The position numbers and the translations under genes were made by a program. A stretch of DNA of 64,000 nt from positions 197,156 to 261,155 of the forward strand of contig NZ_MPOH02000016.1 of NCBI RefSeq assembly GCF_001896135.2. Direction: 5' to 3'. Position 1 is the first letter of the stretch, and each line of letters opens with the position of its first letter. This DNA comes from Streptomyces phaeoluteigriseus (lineage in GTDB: Bacteria > Actinomycetota > Actinomycetes > Streptomycetales > Streptomycetaceae). A model generated the notes under the pieces. That model did not search any database. It was not told the origin of the DNA and saw only the letters and a list, made by a program, of their open reading frames with translations. Positions 26,834-37,599 of this stretch are shown here, in pieces.

Positions 26834-27655
26834 ATGGGATTCGCAGAGCAGCGCTTCAACGTCAACCTGTCGATCCTCTTCACGGAACTCCCGCTCCTGG
26901 AGCGCCCCGCTGCCGCCGCCGCGGCCGGCTTCACCGCGGTCGAGCTGTGGTGGCCCTGGGTCGACTCCCCCACCCCGGAGCAGTCCGAACTGGACGCGCT
27001 GAAGGCGGCCGTCGAGCACGCCGGCGTCCGGCTCACCGGCCTGAACTTCTACGCCGGACAGCTGCCCGGCCCCGACCGCGGCGCCCTGTCGATCCCGGGC
27101 GCGGAGTCGGAGAGGTTCCGCGCCAACATCGACGTGGCCGCCGGCTTCGCGCAGTCCCTCGGCTGTACGGCGCTCAACGCGCTCTACGGCAACCGCGTGG
27201 ACGGCGTGGACCCGGCCGACCAGGACGCGCTCGCGCTGGAGAACCTGGTGCTCGCGGCGCGGGCCGCCGACCGGATCGGCGCGATCCTGCTGGTCGAGGC
27301 GCTGAACCGGCCCGAGTCGCCGCGGTATCCGCTGGTGTCGGCCCCGGCCGCCGTGGGCGTCGTCGACAGGGTGAACGCGGCGACCGGTCTCGGCAACGCC
27401 CGGTTCCTGATGGACCTCTACCACCTGTCGATGAACGGCGAGGACCTCCCCTCGGTGATCGACCGGTACGCGTCCAGGACCGGTCATGTCCAGATCGCCG
27501 ACAACCCGGGCCGCGGCGCGCCGGGCACCGGCTCACTGCCCCTGGAGGACCTGCTGGACCGGCTCGGCAAGGCCGGTTACGAGGGCTGGGTGGGCCTGGA
27601 GTACAAGCCGGGCGACCGTCCGAGCGCGGAGGCCTTCGACTGGCTGCCCCGGTAG
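26834..27655 (+). CDS. hyi: Hydroxypyruvate isomerase (TIM barrel)
   Basis: Interconverts hydroxypyruvate and tartronate semialdehyde in the glycerate pathway. The 273-residue protein is a xylose-isomerase-like TIM barrel: FNVNLSILFTELPLLERPAAAAAAGFTAVELWWPW at the start, LLVEALNRPESPRYPL with the metal-binding Glu, FLMDLYHLSMNGEDL (Asp), GHVQIADNPGRGAPGTG and GWVGLEYKPG (Glu). The ATG at 26834 follows AGAAGGGAG. It precedes glxR by 67 bp in an operon-like pair under an AllR-type operator, the same set of enzymes as the E. coli gcl-hyi-glxR group. Confidence 0.94.
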   Translation: MGFAEQRFNVNLSILFTELPLLERPAAAAAAGFTAVELWWPWVDSPTPEQSELDALKAAVEHAGVRLTGLNFYAGQLPGPDRGALSIPGAESERFRANIDVAAGFAQSLGCTALNALYGNRVDGVDPADQDALALENLVLAARAADRIGAILLVEALNRPESPRYPLVSAPAAVGVVDRVNAATGLGNARFLMDLYHLSMNGEDLPSVIDRYASRTGHVQIADNPGRGAPGTGSLPLEDLLDRLGKAGYEGWVGLEYKPGDRPSAEAFDWLPR

Positions 27656-27722
27656 TGAGTGCCAGGCAGGACCCGGGCCCGCGCCGCACGCTGAACATCC
27701 CCGTACCGAGAGGCACCCCATC

Positions 27723-28613
27723 ATGAGCAACCTCCCCAAGATCGCCTGGATCGGTCTCGGCATCATGGGCTCCCCCATGTCCGAGAACCTGATCAAGGCG
27801 GGTTACGAGGTAACCGGTTACACGCTGGAGCGGGAGAAGCTGGACCGGCTGACCGCCGCGGGCGGCCACTCCGCCGGCTCGATCGCCGAGGCCGTCCGCG
27901 ACGCCGACGTGGTGATCACCATGGTCCCGGCCTCCCCGCAGGTCGAGGCCATCGCCTACGGCCCCGAGGGCATCCTGGAGAACGCGCGCCCCGGCACGCT
28001 GCTGATCGACATGTCCTCCATCACTCCGCAGACCTCGGTCGACCTGGCCAGGGCGGCGAAGGACAAGGACATCCGCGTCCTGGACGCGCCGGTGTCCGGC
28101 GGTGAGGCCGGGGCGGTCGAGGCCGTCCTGTCCATCATGGTCGGCGGCGAGCAGGCCGACTTCGACCAGGCCGAGCCGGTCTTCGAGGCGCTCGGCCGGA
28201 CCATCGTGCTGTGTGGGCCGCACGGCTCGGGCCAGACGGTGAAGGCGGCGAACCAGCTGATCGTCGCCGTGAACATCCAGGCGTGCGCCGAGGCCGTGGT
28301 CTTCCTGGAGAAGTCGGGCGTGGACCTCAAGGCCGCACTGGACGTCCTCAACGGTGGTCTGGCGGGGTCGACCGTACTGACGCGCAAGAAGGACAACTTC
28401 CTGAACCGCGACTTCGGCCCGGGCTTCCGCATCGACCTGCACCACAAGGACATGGGCATCGTCACGGACGCCGCCCGCACCGTCGGCGCGGCCCTGCCGG
28501 TCGGCGCCGTGGTCGCGCAACTCGTCGCGAGCCTGCGCGCTCAGGGCGACGGCGGCCTGGACCACTCGGCGCTGCTGCGCGCCGTGGAACGGCTTTCCGG
28601 CGCCCAGCTGTAA
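27723..28613 (+). CDS. glxR: 2-Hydroxy-3-oxopropionate (tartronate semialdehyde) reductase
   Basis: It reduces tartronate semialdehyde to glycerate with NAD(P)H. The 296-residue protein belongs to the beta-hydroxyacid dehydrogenase family: IAWIGLGIMGSPMSENLIKAGYEVTGY (Rossmann glycines), LLIDMSSITP, VLDAPVSGGEAGA, and GHGSGQTVKAANQLIVA-type sequence, here GPHGSGQTVKAANQL with the catalytic Lys. Start at the ATG of 27723. A hairpin follows the stop. Confidence 0.95.
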   Translation: MSNLPKIAWIGLGIMGSPMSENLIKAGYEVTGYTLEREKLDRLTAAGGHSAGSIAEAVRDADVVITMVPASPQVEAIAYGPEGILENARPGTLLIDMSSITPQTSVDLARAAKDKDIRVLDAPVSGGEAGAVEAVLSIMVGGEQADFDQAEPVFEALGRTIVLCGPHGSGQTVKAANQLIVAVNIQACAEAVVFLEKSGVDLKAALDVLNGGLAGSTVLTRKKDNFLNRDFGPGFRIDLHHKDMGIVTDAARTVGAALPVGAVVAQLVASLRAQGDGGLDHSALLRAVERLSGAQL

Positions 28614-28626
28614 CACCTCCCCAGAC

Positions 28627-28687
28627 TTCCGGGCGGCGCCGCCGCTGACATCTGTCCTGTCGCGCCCAGGCGACGGCGCCGCCGGAA
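28627..28687 (+). terminator. Likely terminator of hyi-glxR
   Basis: TTCCGGGCGGCGCCG pairs with CGGCGCCGCCGGAA with one bulged base across a loop of about 32 bases, 14 bp after the glxR stop. Confidence 0.65.
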
Positions 28688-28979
28688 TCCAGCCCCCTCC
28701 ACGCCGCGACCCCGCACCCGGCAAGCGCGTGGAGGATTCGGTCAGCGCCTGCGCGAGGACCGAAGTCCCGTCTCGCGCCCTCCACCTGACGTCACGTCAT
28801 GGTCCAGGGCGCGGCCCGTCCGCACCGGTGATCCGGATGAGGGGTGATCGCGGTGCGGAACGGGCGAGGGGACAGGAGCCGCGGCGGCGTGCGAGCCAGT
28901 GCGGTGGTGAAGGAAACGTGGCGCTCCTCTCGACCTGAGGGAGGACGCCCCGGCTCCGTCGCATCCGCCGCGGTCCCTG

Positions 28980-29080
28980 TCCCTTCCGAGTCCCTTCCGA
29001 GTCCCTTCCGAATCCCTTCCGAACACCCTCCCCACCCTCCCCGTGCTCCCCATTCTCCCCGTGCTCCCCGTGCTCCCCGG
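28980..29080. repeat. 11-bp and 9-bp tandem repeats
   Basis: Four copies of TCCCTTCCGAG/A (28980-29023) lead into about five copies of a 9-bp CTCCCCGTG-type unit (29036-29080). They occupy the centre of the 620-bp space between glxR and the next small gene, in which no other gene was recognised. Confidence 0.85.
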
Positions 29081-29232
29081 CGAGACCGTGCCCGGTCCCG
29101 CCGGGGAGCGCGCTGCGTTGTGCGGGCAGCGGGCAGCGGGCATACCCGCGCATGGCGGGGACGGCGGACCGCCGACCCGCCCGGTTCGCCCCCCGGCGTG
29201 CGGACGGGTCCCGCCCGCAGGAATCTGAGGGC

Positions 29233-29478
29233 ATGGGCAATCCGACGCAGCACCCGCACATCGTGGTCCACCCGCCGGCCCTGGACGGCTCCCGCCGGGT
29301 CACCTCGGGCGACGCCACCCTGGGGATCGCCACGCATCTCGACGATGTCGTCGAGATCCTCCGCCTCGCCGACCTGGACCGCGTCGAGGTGGAGGAGGGT
29401 GATCTCATCGATTGGCAGGGCGGCGGCCCCGACGACTGGCCGGGACTGTCGGAGCACCACGGACAACAGGAGGCGTAG
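29233..29478 (+). CDS. Small acidic protein of unknown function
   Basis: An 81-residue acidic protein, MGNPTQHPHIVVHPPALDGSRRVTSGDATLGIATHLDDVVEILRLADLDRVEVEEGDLIDWQGGGPDDW and tail. I know similar short proteins only as uncharacterised Streptomyces proteins. A beta-alpha pattern is likely; no cysteines, signal or membrane helix. The ATG at 29233 follows GAGGG. Confidence 0.7.
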   Translation: MGNPTQHPHIVVHPPALDGSRRVTSGDATLGIATHLDDVVEILRLADLDRVEVEEGDLIDWQGGGPDDWPGLSEHHGQQEA

Positions 29479-29584
29479 GCCGGGGTACGAACGAGGCGTA
29501 GGCCGGGTACGACAACCTCAAATCAACCTCTGAACATGGTTCAAAGGCTTCAACCGAGGCCGGGCGAGGGCACATTGTGGTCAT

Positions 29585-30349
29585 GCGGGGCCCGCCGGCA
29601 CGGGGGCGGCGGGTCCCGCCCCAGGGGTCGCTCCGAGCGCGGGAACCTCGATCCGGCTCCGGCCGGACGAGGTCGCGCTGCTGCGGGGAGAACCCCGCGC
29701 CGCCGTCACGGTGGCCGTGGTCGCCCTGCGTCTGCGGGGCGCCCTCGAGGCGGGCCGGCCCGGCGGACTGCGGACCTCGGAAGCGTCCTCCGAGGCTGCC
29801 GGGCAGGCCCCGCCTCCCCAGTTCTCCGCCTTCCTGCCTCTCCCGCCTCTTCTCCCGCCGCCTCCTCTTCCGCCGCTCACCAGCGGTGGTCCGCACGGCA
29901 CTCGCCCGACCCGCCGGACCGCCCCGGGCGCGGGACCGCACCGACGACCATGCCGCCCTCGCCGAGCTGCGCGCCGGACGACGGGCCGCGGGCCTGCTGC
30001 GGGCCCTCCGCCCCGCCGTACCCGGACCGCCCGCCGGGCGCTGGACGTCCTGACCGTCGAGCGCTCCCTCCTGGTGTCGCCAGGCGACGCGGACGCCACA
30101 GGCCGCAAGAGCCTGTCCGAGTGCGACACGTCGATGGCGGTGGCCCCGCAGGGGCGAACCGGGAGCCGGCCCTGCACGTCCTCGTCCTCGCCCTCGTCCC
30201 GCGGTTCGCGCCGCGGGCGGGTCGGGCACGCGGGCCGAGGCAACGGGGCAGGGCTTCTGTTCGCGTTCCACGAGGCGGCGATTCGGGCGGGGGACGGCCT
30301 ACTCGTGCGGGGGCGGGGCGACGGAGACGGCTCGGACCGATCGGCGTGA
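29585..30349 (+). pseudogene. Decayed TIGR04222-type membrane protein gene
   Basis: Pieces of one protein are spread over three frames in order: RLRPDEVALLRGEPRAAVTVAVVALRLRGALEAGRPGGLRTS (about 29660-29790), then HAALAELRAGRRAAGLLRALRPA (about 29960-30025), RRTRTARRALDVLTVERSLLVSPGDADA (about 30020-30100), and EPALHVLVLALVPRFAPRAG (about 30170-30230). This order matches, from memory, the TIGR04222-domain proteins of Streptomyces. At least three frame changes would be needed and the expected LHGDRAL-type motif is altered, so decay is likelier than error here. Confidence 0.45.
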
Positions 30350-30353
30350 CGAA

Positions 30354-30385
30354 GGGGCGGCCCATCCCTCCGGGCGGGCCGCCCC
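30354..30385 (-). terminator. Hairpin terminator after gcl
   Basis: A perfect 10-bp stem GGGGCGGCCC / GGGCCGCCCC with a 12-base loop lies 86 bp past the gcl stop. It could serve both strands. Confidence 0.7.
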
Positions 30386-30470
30386 TCTCGTCCTGCGCCG
30401 CGTCCAGCCGCGTCGCCGTGTTCTCGGTGTTTCTCCTTGCTCCCCGGCGTTCCCGGCGATTCTCGGCGCG

Positions 30471-32255
<1,785 letters not shown>

Positions 32256-32357
32256 CGAGTACTCCTGCTTCGACTGCTTCAGCTGCTTGAGCTGTCGGAT
32301 GCGTACTCCCGTCGCGCCCCGCGGTGAGCACTTCGACACCATCCCCGCCGGAGAGTA

Positions 32358-32424
32358 TTCCGTATCGCGGAAAATGTTTTCTACTATCTGGAATCAATCT
32401 AAGGGGGTGGGAGAACCCCGTCAA
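32358..32424 (-). promoter_or_regulatory. gcl promoter with tandem operator over the start site
   Basis: On the minus strand TTGACG (32424-32419), a 17-bp spacer and TAGATT (32401-32396) form a near-consensus promoter. Immediately downstream are TTCCAGATAGTAGAA (32393-32379) and, 6 bp on, TTCCGCGATACGGAA (32372-32358). The operators begin 2 bp after the -10 and cover about +1 to +32, a classic repressor position. Confidence 0.85.
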
Positions 32425-32464
32425 GAGACGGACAAGCGGGGGCTCACTGGAGGACGATGGGCGC

Positions 32465-33310
32465 ATGCCCGAGAGCGTGCGGGTGCGCTGCCCGGCCTGC
32501 CGGCGCGAGCGCCGCTACACCGCCCCCTGTTACCCCTGCGCGTGCGGCACCCCGATCGCGCCCCGCCTCGACCACCACGCGGCCCCGACGGCCGTCGCGC
32601 ACCGGGCGTGGGAGGAGGAGTGGATCACCGTCCGCTGCCCGTCCTGCGGCCGCCACGACCAATGGCCCCGCCCGGAACTGGGCTGTGCCTGCGGAGCGGT
32701 CCTGCGCATCCCGGTGACCGCAGCGGCAGAAGGAGCCGTCGGGGAAGCGGGGGCCGGGGCCGCGGAAACGGGAACGGCGCCGGGAGCGGCGGGGACGTGG
32801 ACGGGAGCCGAGGACGCCGGAACCGAGAGGGCGCAAGCGCGGGAAACAGGGGAGACGGGGCGGCCGACCGAGGACGCCGAGGCGGCACCCTCGGACACCG
32901 GGCCCTGCCCGGACACTCCCCCGCCCTCCCGGGTCCCGTTCCGTCCCATCGCCATCCGCACCGCCCGAGACGCCGTCACGGCGACCGCGTTGTATCTGCG
33001 GTGGCTCGGGCACCAGGACATCCGGCGGGCGGACCAGCGGCCCACCTCCGGCATCGGGCTCGCCGCGCGAGGGCTGCTGGCGCATGTCGATCCGAGCGTG
33101 CACCCGGCGTCGCTGCGGGACGTGGAGTGCCTGTGGCTGACGGCGATGACGGACTCCGCGGACTGCGTGTACTTCTCCCTCGCCGGCTACACCGCCGACG
33201 CACGCGCCCGCGCAGACTCCCTCGCCGTCCCCCTCTTCGTCCTGGATCTCACGGGCACACCCCAGCCCGTGAACGCGGCGGCCGAGCGGCTCGACTCCCC
33301 GGGCGCCTGA
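32465..33310 (+). CDS. Double zinc-ribbon protein with possible nuclease-like C-terminus
   Basis: A 281-residue protein of unknown function. The N-terminus has two Cys4 ribbons: RCPACRRERRYTAPCYPCACG and RCPSCGRHDQWPRPELGCACG. A low-complexity Ala/Gly/Glu linker covers about residues 85-155. The C-terminal domain (IRTARDAVTATALYLRWLGHQDIRRADQRPTSGIGLAARGLLAHVDPS and VECLWLTAMTDSADCVYFSLAGYTADARARADSLAVPLFVLDLTGT) has the order of Mrr-like restriction endonuclease folds, but the usual D-ExK residues are not evident. It is divergent from gcl. Confidence 0.72.
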   Translation: MPESVRVRCPACRRERRYTAPCYPCACGTPIAPRLDHHAAPTAVAHRAWEEEWITVRCPSCGRHDQWPRPELGCACGAVLRIPVTAAAEGAVGEAGAGAAETGTAPGAAGTWTGAEDAGTERAQARETGETGRPTEDAEAAPSDTGPCPDTPPPSRVPFRPIAIRTARDAVTATALYLRWLGHQDIRRADQRPTSGIGLAARGLLAHVDPSVHPASLRDVECLWLTAMTDSADCVYFSLAGYTADARARADSLAVPLFVLDLTGTPQPVNAAAERLDSPGA

Positions 33311-33339
33311 GCCGACCGCCGCGCCACCGGAACGCCGGC

Positions 33340-34962
33340 CTACCTGCCGTACCTCTGCCGCAGTTCCACCTTGCGCACCTTGCCCGAGACCGTCATCGGG
33401 AAGGCGTCCAGCACCTGGAGCCGGCTCGGCACCTTGTAGTGCGCCAGCCTGCCCTCGCAGTAGGCGCGCACCTCCTCCAGGGTCGGCGGCGCGGCGACGT
33501 CGTGCGGGATCACACAGGCCAGGACCTCCTCGCCGTACGCCTCGTGCGGTACGCCGACGACCTGGACGTCCCTGATCTTCGGGTGGCCGTAGAGGAACTC
33601 CTCGATCTCGCGCGGGTAGATGTTCTCGCCGCCGCGGATGATCATGTCCTTGATACGGCCGACGATCTCGACATAGCCGTCCTCGCGCATGTGCGCCAGG
33701 TCGCCGGTGTGCATCCAACGGCCGGGGTCGATGGCCTCGGCGGTCTTCTCGGCCTCGTCCCAGTAGCCGAGCATCACGCTGTATCCGCGGGTGCACAGCT
33801 CGCCGGCGGCGCCGCGCGGCTGGGTCACACCGGTGGCCGGATCGACGACCTTGACCTCGATGTGCGGCAGCACCCGGCCGACCGTGCCGGTGCGGTGCTC
33901 CAGGTCGTCGTCGCGGCGGGTCTGCAGGGAGACCGGGGACGTCTCGGTCATGCCGTAGCAGATGGAGACCTCGGCCATGTGCATCTCGGCGACCACCCTT
34001 TTCATCACCTCGACCGGGCAGGGCGAGCCCGCCATGATGCCGGTGCGAAGCGACGAGAGGTCGTAGGTCGCGAAGTCGGGCAGGTTCAGCTCCGCGATGA
34101 ACATGGTCGGGACGCCGTACAGGGAGGTGCACCGCTCCGCCTGGACGGCGTCCAGGGTCGCCTTCGGGTCGAAGGACGGCGCCGGGATCACCATGCAGGC
34201 GCCGTGCGAGGTGGCCGCGAGATTTCCCATCACCATGCCGAAACAGTGGTAGAAGGGCACCGGGATGCAGATCCGGTCCTGCTCGCTGTAGGCGAGCAGC
34301 TCCCCGACGAAGTAACCGTTGTTCAGAATGTTGTGGTGGGAGAGGGTCGCCCCCTTGGGGAAGCCCGTGGTACCCGAGGTGTACTGGATGTTGACGGGGT
34401 CGTCGCAGGACAGCTCGCCCGCCCTGGCGAGCAGTTCCTCGGCACCGACCTCGGACGCGCGGCCCAGCAGCGCCTCCCAGCTCTGATCGCCGAAGAACAC
34501 CGACTCCCTCAACCGCGGGCAACTGTCCCGCACTTGCTCGGTCATCGCCCGGTAGTCGCTGGTCCGGTGACTGACGGAGGCGAACAGCAGGGAGACGCCG
34601 GCCTGGTTGAGGACGTACTCCACCTCGTGCGTGCGGTACGCCGGGTTGATGTTCACCATGATCGCCCCGATGCGGGCGGTGGCGTACTGGACGAGCACCC
34701 ACTCGGGGCAGTTGACCGCCCAGACACCCACCCGGTCCCCCTTGCCGACCCCGCTCGCCAGCAGCGCGCAGGCCAGCCGGTCGACGTCCGCCGAGAACCG
34801 CGCGTAGGTCCAGCGCCGGCCGGAGGGCACGTCGACCAGCGCCTCACGCTCGGGCCAGGCGGCGACGGCCCGGTCCAGGTTGCCGCCGATCGTGTCGCCG
34901 AGCAGCGCCGTGGTGCTCGTGCCATGGCTGTACGACCCATGGCCGTACGACGTTTCGGTCAC
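33340..34962 (-). CDS. Fatty-acyl-CoA synthetase, AMP-binding
   Basis: A 540-residue adenylate-forming enzyme that activates a carboxylic acid to its CoA ester. Motifs: IQYTSGTTGFPKGATLSHHNILNN (P-loop), SICYGMTETSPVSLQT (A5), GRWMHTGDLAHMREDGYVEIVGRIKDMIIRGGENIYPREIEEFL (A7-A8) and VSGKVRKVELRQRYGR with the catalytic Lys. It is closest to medium- and long-chain FadD-type ligases. The GTG start at 34962 overlaps the upstream stop by GTGA, showing coupling. A 15-bp direct repeat near the start gives the peptide SYGHGSYSHG. Confidence 0.93.
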   Translation of the reverse strand: MTETSYGHGSYSHGTSTTALLGDTIGGNLDRAVAAWPEREALVDVPSGRRWTYARFSADVDRLACALLASGVGKGDRVGVWAVNCPEWVLVQYATARIGAIMVNINPAYRTHEVEYVLNQAGVSLLFASVSHRTSDYRAMTEQVRDSCPRLRESVFFGDQSWEALLGRASEVGAEELLARAGELSCDDPVNIQYTSGTTGFPKGATLSHHNILNNGYFVGELLAYSEQDRICIPVPFYHCFGMVMGNLAATSHGACMVIPAPSFDPKATLDAVQAERCTSLYGVPTMFIAELNLPDFATYDLSSLRTGIMAGSPCPVEVMKRVVAEMHMAEVSICYGMTETSPVSLQTRRDDDLEHRTGTVGRVLPHIEVKVVDPATGVTQPRGAAGELCTRGYSVMLGYWDEAEKTAEAIDPGRWMHTGDLAHMREDGYVEIVGRIKDMIIRGGENIYPREIEEFLYGHPKIRDVQVVGVPHEAYGEEVLACVIPHDVAAPPTLEEVRAYCEGRLAHYKVPSRLQVLDAFPMTVSGKVRKVELRQRYGR

Positions 34963-36635
34963 CGGAAGTCCTCCTCGCGGTACTCGTCCGCCGAGCCCGC
35001 GGCCGTCGCCTCGCGCAGCTCGATGCGGCGGATCTTGCCGGAGACGGTCTTGGGCAGCGGCGCGAACTCCAGGCGCCGGATGCGCTTGTAGGGCGCCAGG
35101 ACCTCCCGGGAGTGTTCGAACAGCGCCTTCGCGGTGCCGGGACCGGGTTCCCAGCCCTCGGCCAGGACGACGTACGCCTTGGGCACGGCCAGCCGCAGCT
35201 CGTCCGGGGCGGGCACGACGGCCGCCTCGGCCACCGCCTCGTGCTCCAGCAGCGCGCTCTCCAGCTCGAAGGGGCTGATCTTGTAGTCGGAGGCCTTGAA
35301 GACGTCGTCGCCGCGCCCGACGTAGGTGACGTAGCCGTTCTCGTCGCGTTCCCCGATGTCGCCGGTGCGGTAGTAGCCGCCCGCCATCGACTCCGCCGTC
35401 CGGTCGGCGTCGCCGTGATAACCGGTCATCAGGCCGACCGGCCGGACAGACAGGTCGAGCGCGATCTCGCCCTCCGTGACGCCGGGCGCGCCGGACACCG
35501 GGTCGAGCAGTTCGACGCGGTAGCCGGGGCTCGGGCGGCCCATCGAGCCGGTCTTCAGCGGCTGGCCGGGGCTGTTGGCGATCTGCACGGCCGTCTCCGT
35601 CTGGCCGAAGCCGTCCCGGATGGTCACGCCCCAGGCCCGCCGGACCTGCTCGATGACCTCGGGGTTGAGCGGCTCCCCCGCGGCGACCGCCTCGCGCGGC
35701 GGGGTGCGCAGCTGGATGAGGTCGGCCTGGATGAGCATGCGCCACACGGTCGGCGGGGCGCAGAAGGTCGTCACGCCCGCGCGGTCCATCTCCGCCATCA
35801 GCCGGGTCGGGTCGAAGCGCGTGTAGTTGTGGATGAAGACGGTTGCCTCGGCGTTCCACGGGGCGAAGAGGTTCGACCAGGCGTGCTTGGCCCAGCCGGG
35901 TGAGGAGATGTTCAGATGCACGTCACCGGGTTGGAGGCCGATCCAGTACATGGTCGACAGGTGCCCGATCGGATACGACACGTGCGTGTGCTCGACGAGC
36001 TTGGGGCGGGCCGTCGTACCGGAGGTGAAGTACAGCATCAGCGGGTCGTCGGCGAGGGTGGGCCCGTCGGGCAGGAACTCGGCGGAGGCGGTGTACGCGT
36101 CCTCGTAGCGCTGCCAGCCCTCGGGCACGCCGCCGACGGCGAGGCGCGTGTAGCCGCCGGGCACGTCGTCGAACTTGCCAGCGTCCTCGGCGCGCACCAC
36201 GACGTGGCCGACCCGGCCGCGCTCGACGCGGTCGCGCAGGTCGGCGGGGCCGAGCAGCGGGGTCGCCGGGATGACGACCGCGCGCAGCTTGATCGCGGCG
36301 AGGGCCGTCTCCCACAGTTCGGCCTGGTTGCCGAGCATGACGAGGATCCGGTCCTCGGCACCGACTCCCCGCTCGCGCAGCAGGTTGGCGACCCGGTCGG
36401 ACCGCTCGGACAGCTCGGCGAAGGTGAGGCGGACCTCGGAGCCGTCCTCCTCGACGATGTGCAGCGCGATGCGGTCGTTGCCGTCCGCGATGACGTCGAA
36501 CCAGTCGAGGGCCCAGTTGAAGTGCGCGGGCCGCGGCCAGTCGAAACCGTCGTAAGCGGCCTCGTAATCCTCTCGGTGGGCCAGCAGGAAGTCCCGTGCC
36601 CTGCGGAACTGCTCCGTCGCCGTCGCCGTCGTCAT
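34959..36635 (-). CDS. Acyl-CoA synthetase, medium-chain/acetyl type
   Basis: A 558-residue AMP-binding ligase. It contains LMLYFTSGTTARPKLVEHTHVSYPIGH, TIRDGFGQTETAVQIAN, GGYYRTGDIGERDENGYVTYVGRGDDVFKASDYKISPFELESALLEHEAV and LPKTVSGKIRRIELRE. The sequence around HFNWALDWFDVIADGNDRIALHIVEEDG resembles mammalian ACSM-type enzymes. The ATG at 36635 has AGGAGG. It forms an operon with the downstream ligase. The two would supply acyl-CoA, but a link to malate synthase is not shown. Confidence 0.93.
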   Translation of the reverse strand: MTTATATEQFRRARDFLLAHREDYEAAYDGFDWPRPAHFNWALDWFDVIADGNDRIALHIVEEDGSEVRLTFAELSERSDRVANLLRERGVGAEDRILVMLGNQAELWETALAAIKLRAVVIPATPLLGPADLRDRVERGRVGHVVVRAEDAGKFDDVPGGYTRLAVGGVPEGWQRYEDAYTASAEFLPDGPTLADDPLMLYFTSGTTARPKLVEHTHVSYPIGHLSTMYWIGLQPGDVHLNISSPGWAKHAWSNLFAPWNAEATVFIHNYTRFDPTRLMAEMDRAGVTTFCAPPTVWRMLIQADLIQLRTPPREAVAAGEPLNPEVIEQVRRAWGVTIRDGFGQTETAVQIANSPGQPLKTGSMGRPSPGYRVELLDPVSGAPGVTEGEIALDLSVRPVGLMTGYHGDADRTAESMAGGYYRTGDIGERDENGYVTYVGRGDDVFKASDYKISPFELESALLEHEAVAEAAVVPAPDELRLAVPKAYVVLAEGWEPGPGTAKALFEHSREVLAPYKRIRRLEFAPLPKTVSGKIRRIELREATAAGSADEYREEDFR

Positions 36636-36758
36636 CTGTCCTCCTGGTTGCCGGGCCATTGCCGGGCGGCTCTCTGCCATCGTGTAATCCGTGATGCGGG
36701 TCTCACCACCCCCGAACGGGGGTCACCGCGGCGAACCGCCGCGGAGAAGGGCGGGCAG

Positions 36759-37589
36759 GTGACAGCGGTGGACACGGCCGGGGCGATGGAGATGCGCGGT
36801 GCGCTGGCGCGGCTGCGGCGGGCGACGGGGCTGCCGGTCGCCTTCGGCGGGCTGGTCGAGCCGGGGCGCCGGCGGATGCGCATCAGCGAACTGAACGGCG
36901 TGGCCACACCGGCACTGCGCGGACTCGCGGTGACCTCGGGCAACGGCCTCGGCGGGAAAGCGGTCGCGCTGGCCCGACCGTGCGCCGTGACCGACTACTC
37001 CCTCTCCCGGCAGATCAGCCACGAGTACGACACGGCGGTCGCCGCGGAGGGGCTGCGCTCGGTCCTCGCGATCCCGGTGGTCGTACGCCGCCGGGTGCGC
37101 GGTGTCCTGTACGGCGCCCTGCGCACGGCCCAGCCGCTGGGCGACCGCACCCTGAACGCGGCCGTCGACGTGGCACGGGACGTAGAGCAGACGCTGGCGG
37201 TCGAGGACGAGGCCCGGGACCTGCTGACGGCGGCCCGCCCCGAGCCGCGGGGCGGGTCGGCGGCCGGCTGGGAGCAGGTACGGGAGGCCCACGCGGCCCT
37301 GCGTGCCCTCGCCCCGCGCATCGCCGACCCGCGGCTGCGCGCGGAGCTCCTCCAGGCCTGCGGGCTGCTCACCCGGGGCACGCCGCTGCCGGCGGTCGCC
37401 CTGGCGCCCCGTGAGCTGGACGTCCTGGCGTGCGTGGCGGCGGGCGCGACCAACGCGATGGCCGCCGAGCGGCTGGGACTGCGCCCGGAGACGGTCAAGG
37501 GCTACCTCGGATCGGCGATGCGGAAACTGGGCGCCCACACCCGCGGGGAGGCGGTGGTCGCCGCACGCAGGACGGGGTTGCTGCCGTAG
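36759..37589 (+). CDS. GAF-domain LuxR-type regulator
   Basis: A 276-residue regulator. Residues 10-150 form a GAF-like sensor (LARLRRATGLPVAFGGLVEPG, GLGGKAVALARPCAVTDYSLSRQISHEYDTAVAAEGLRSVLAIPVVVRRRVRGVLYGALR). The C-terminus is a LuxR helix-turn-helix (LAPRELDVLACVAAGATNAMAAERLGLRPETVKGYLGSAMRKLGAHTRGEAVVAARR). It is divergent from the acyl-CoA ligase pair and probably regulates it, as in S. coelicolor by recollection. The GTG at 36759 follows GGAGAAGGG. Confidence 0.88.
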   Translation: MTAVDTAGAMEMRGALARLRRATGLPVAFGGLVEPGRRRMRISELNGVATPALRGLAVTSGNGLGGKAVALARPCAVTDYSLSRQISHEYDTAVAAEGLRSVLAIPVVVRRRVRGVLYGALRTAQPLGDRTLNAAVDVARDVEQTLAVEDEARDLLTAARPEPRGGSAAGWEQVREAHAALRALAPRIADPRLRAELLQACGLLTRGTPLPAVALAPRELDVLACVAAGATNAMAAERLGLRPETVKGYLGSAMRKLGAHTRGEAVVAARRTGLLP

Positions 37590-37599
37590 TGCGGAGGGG

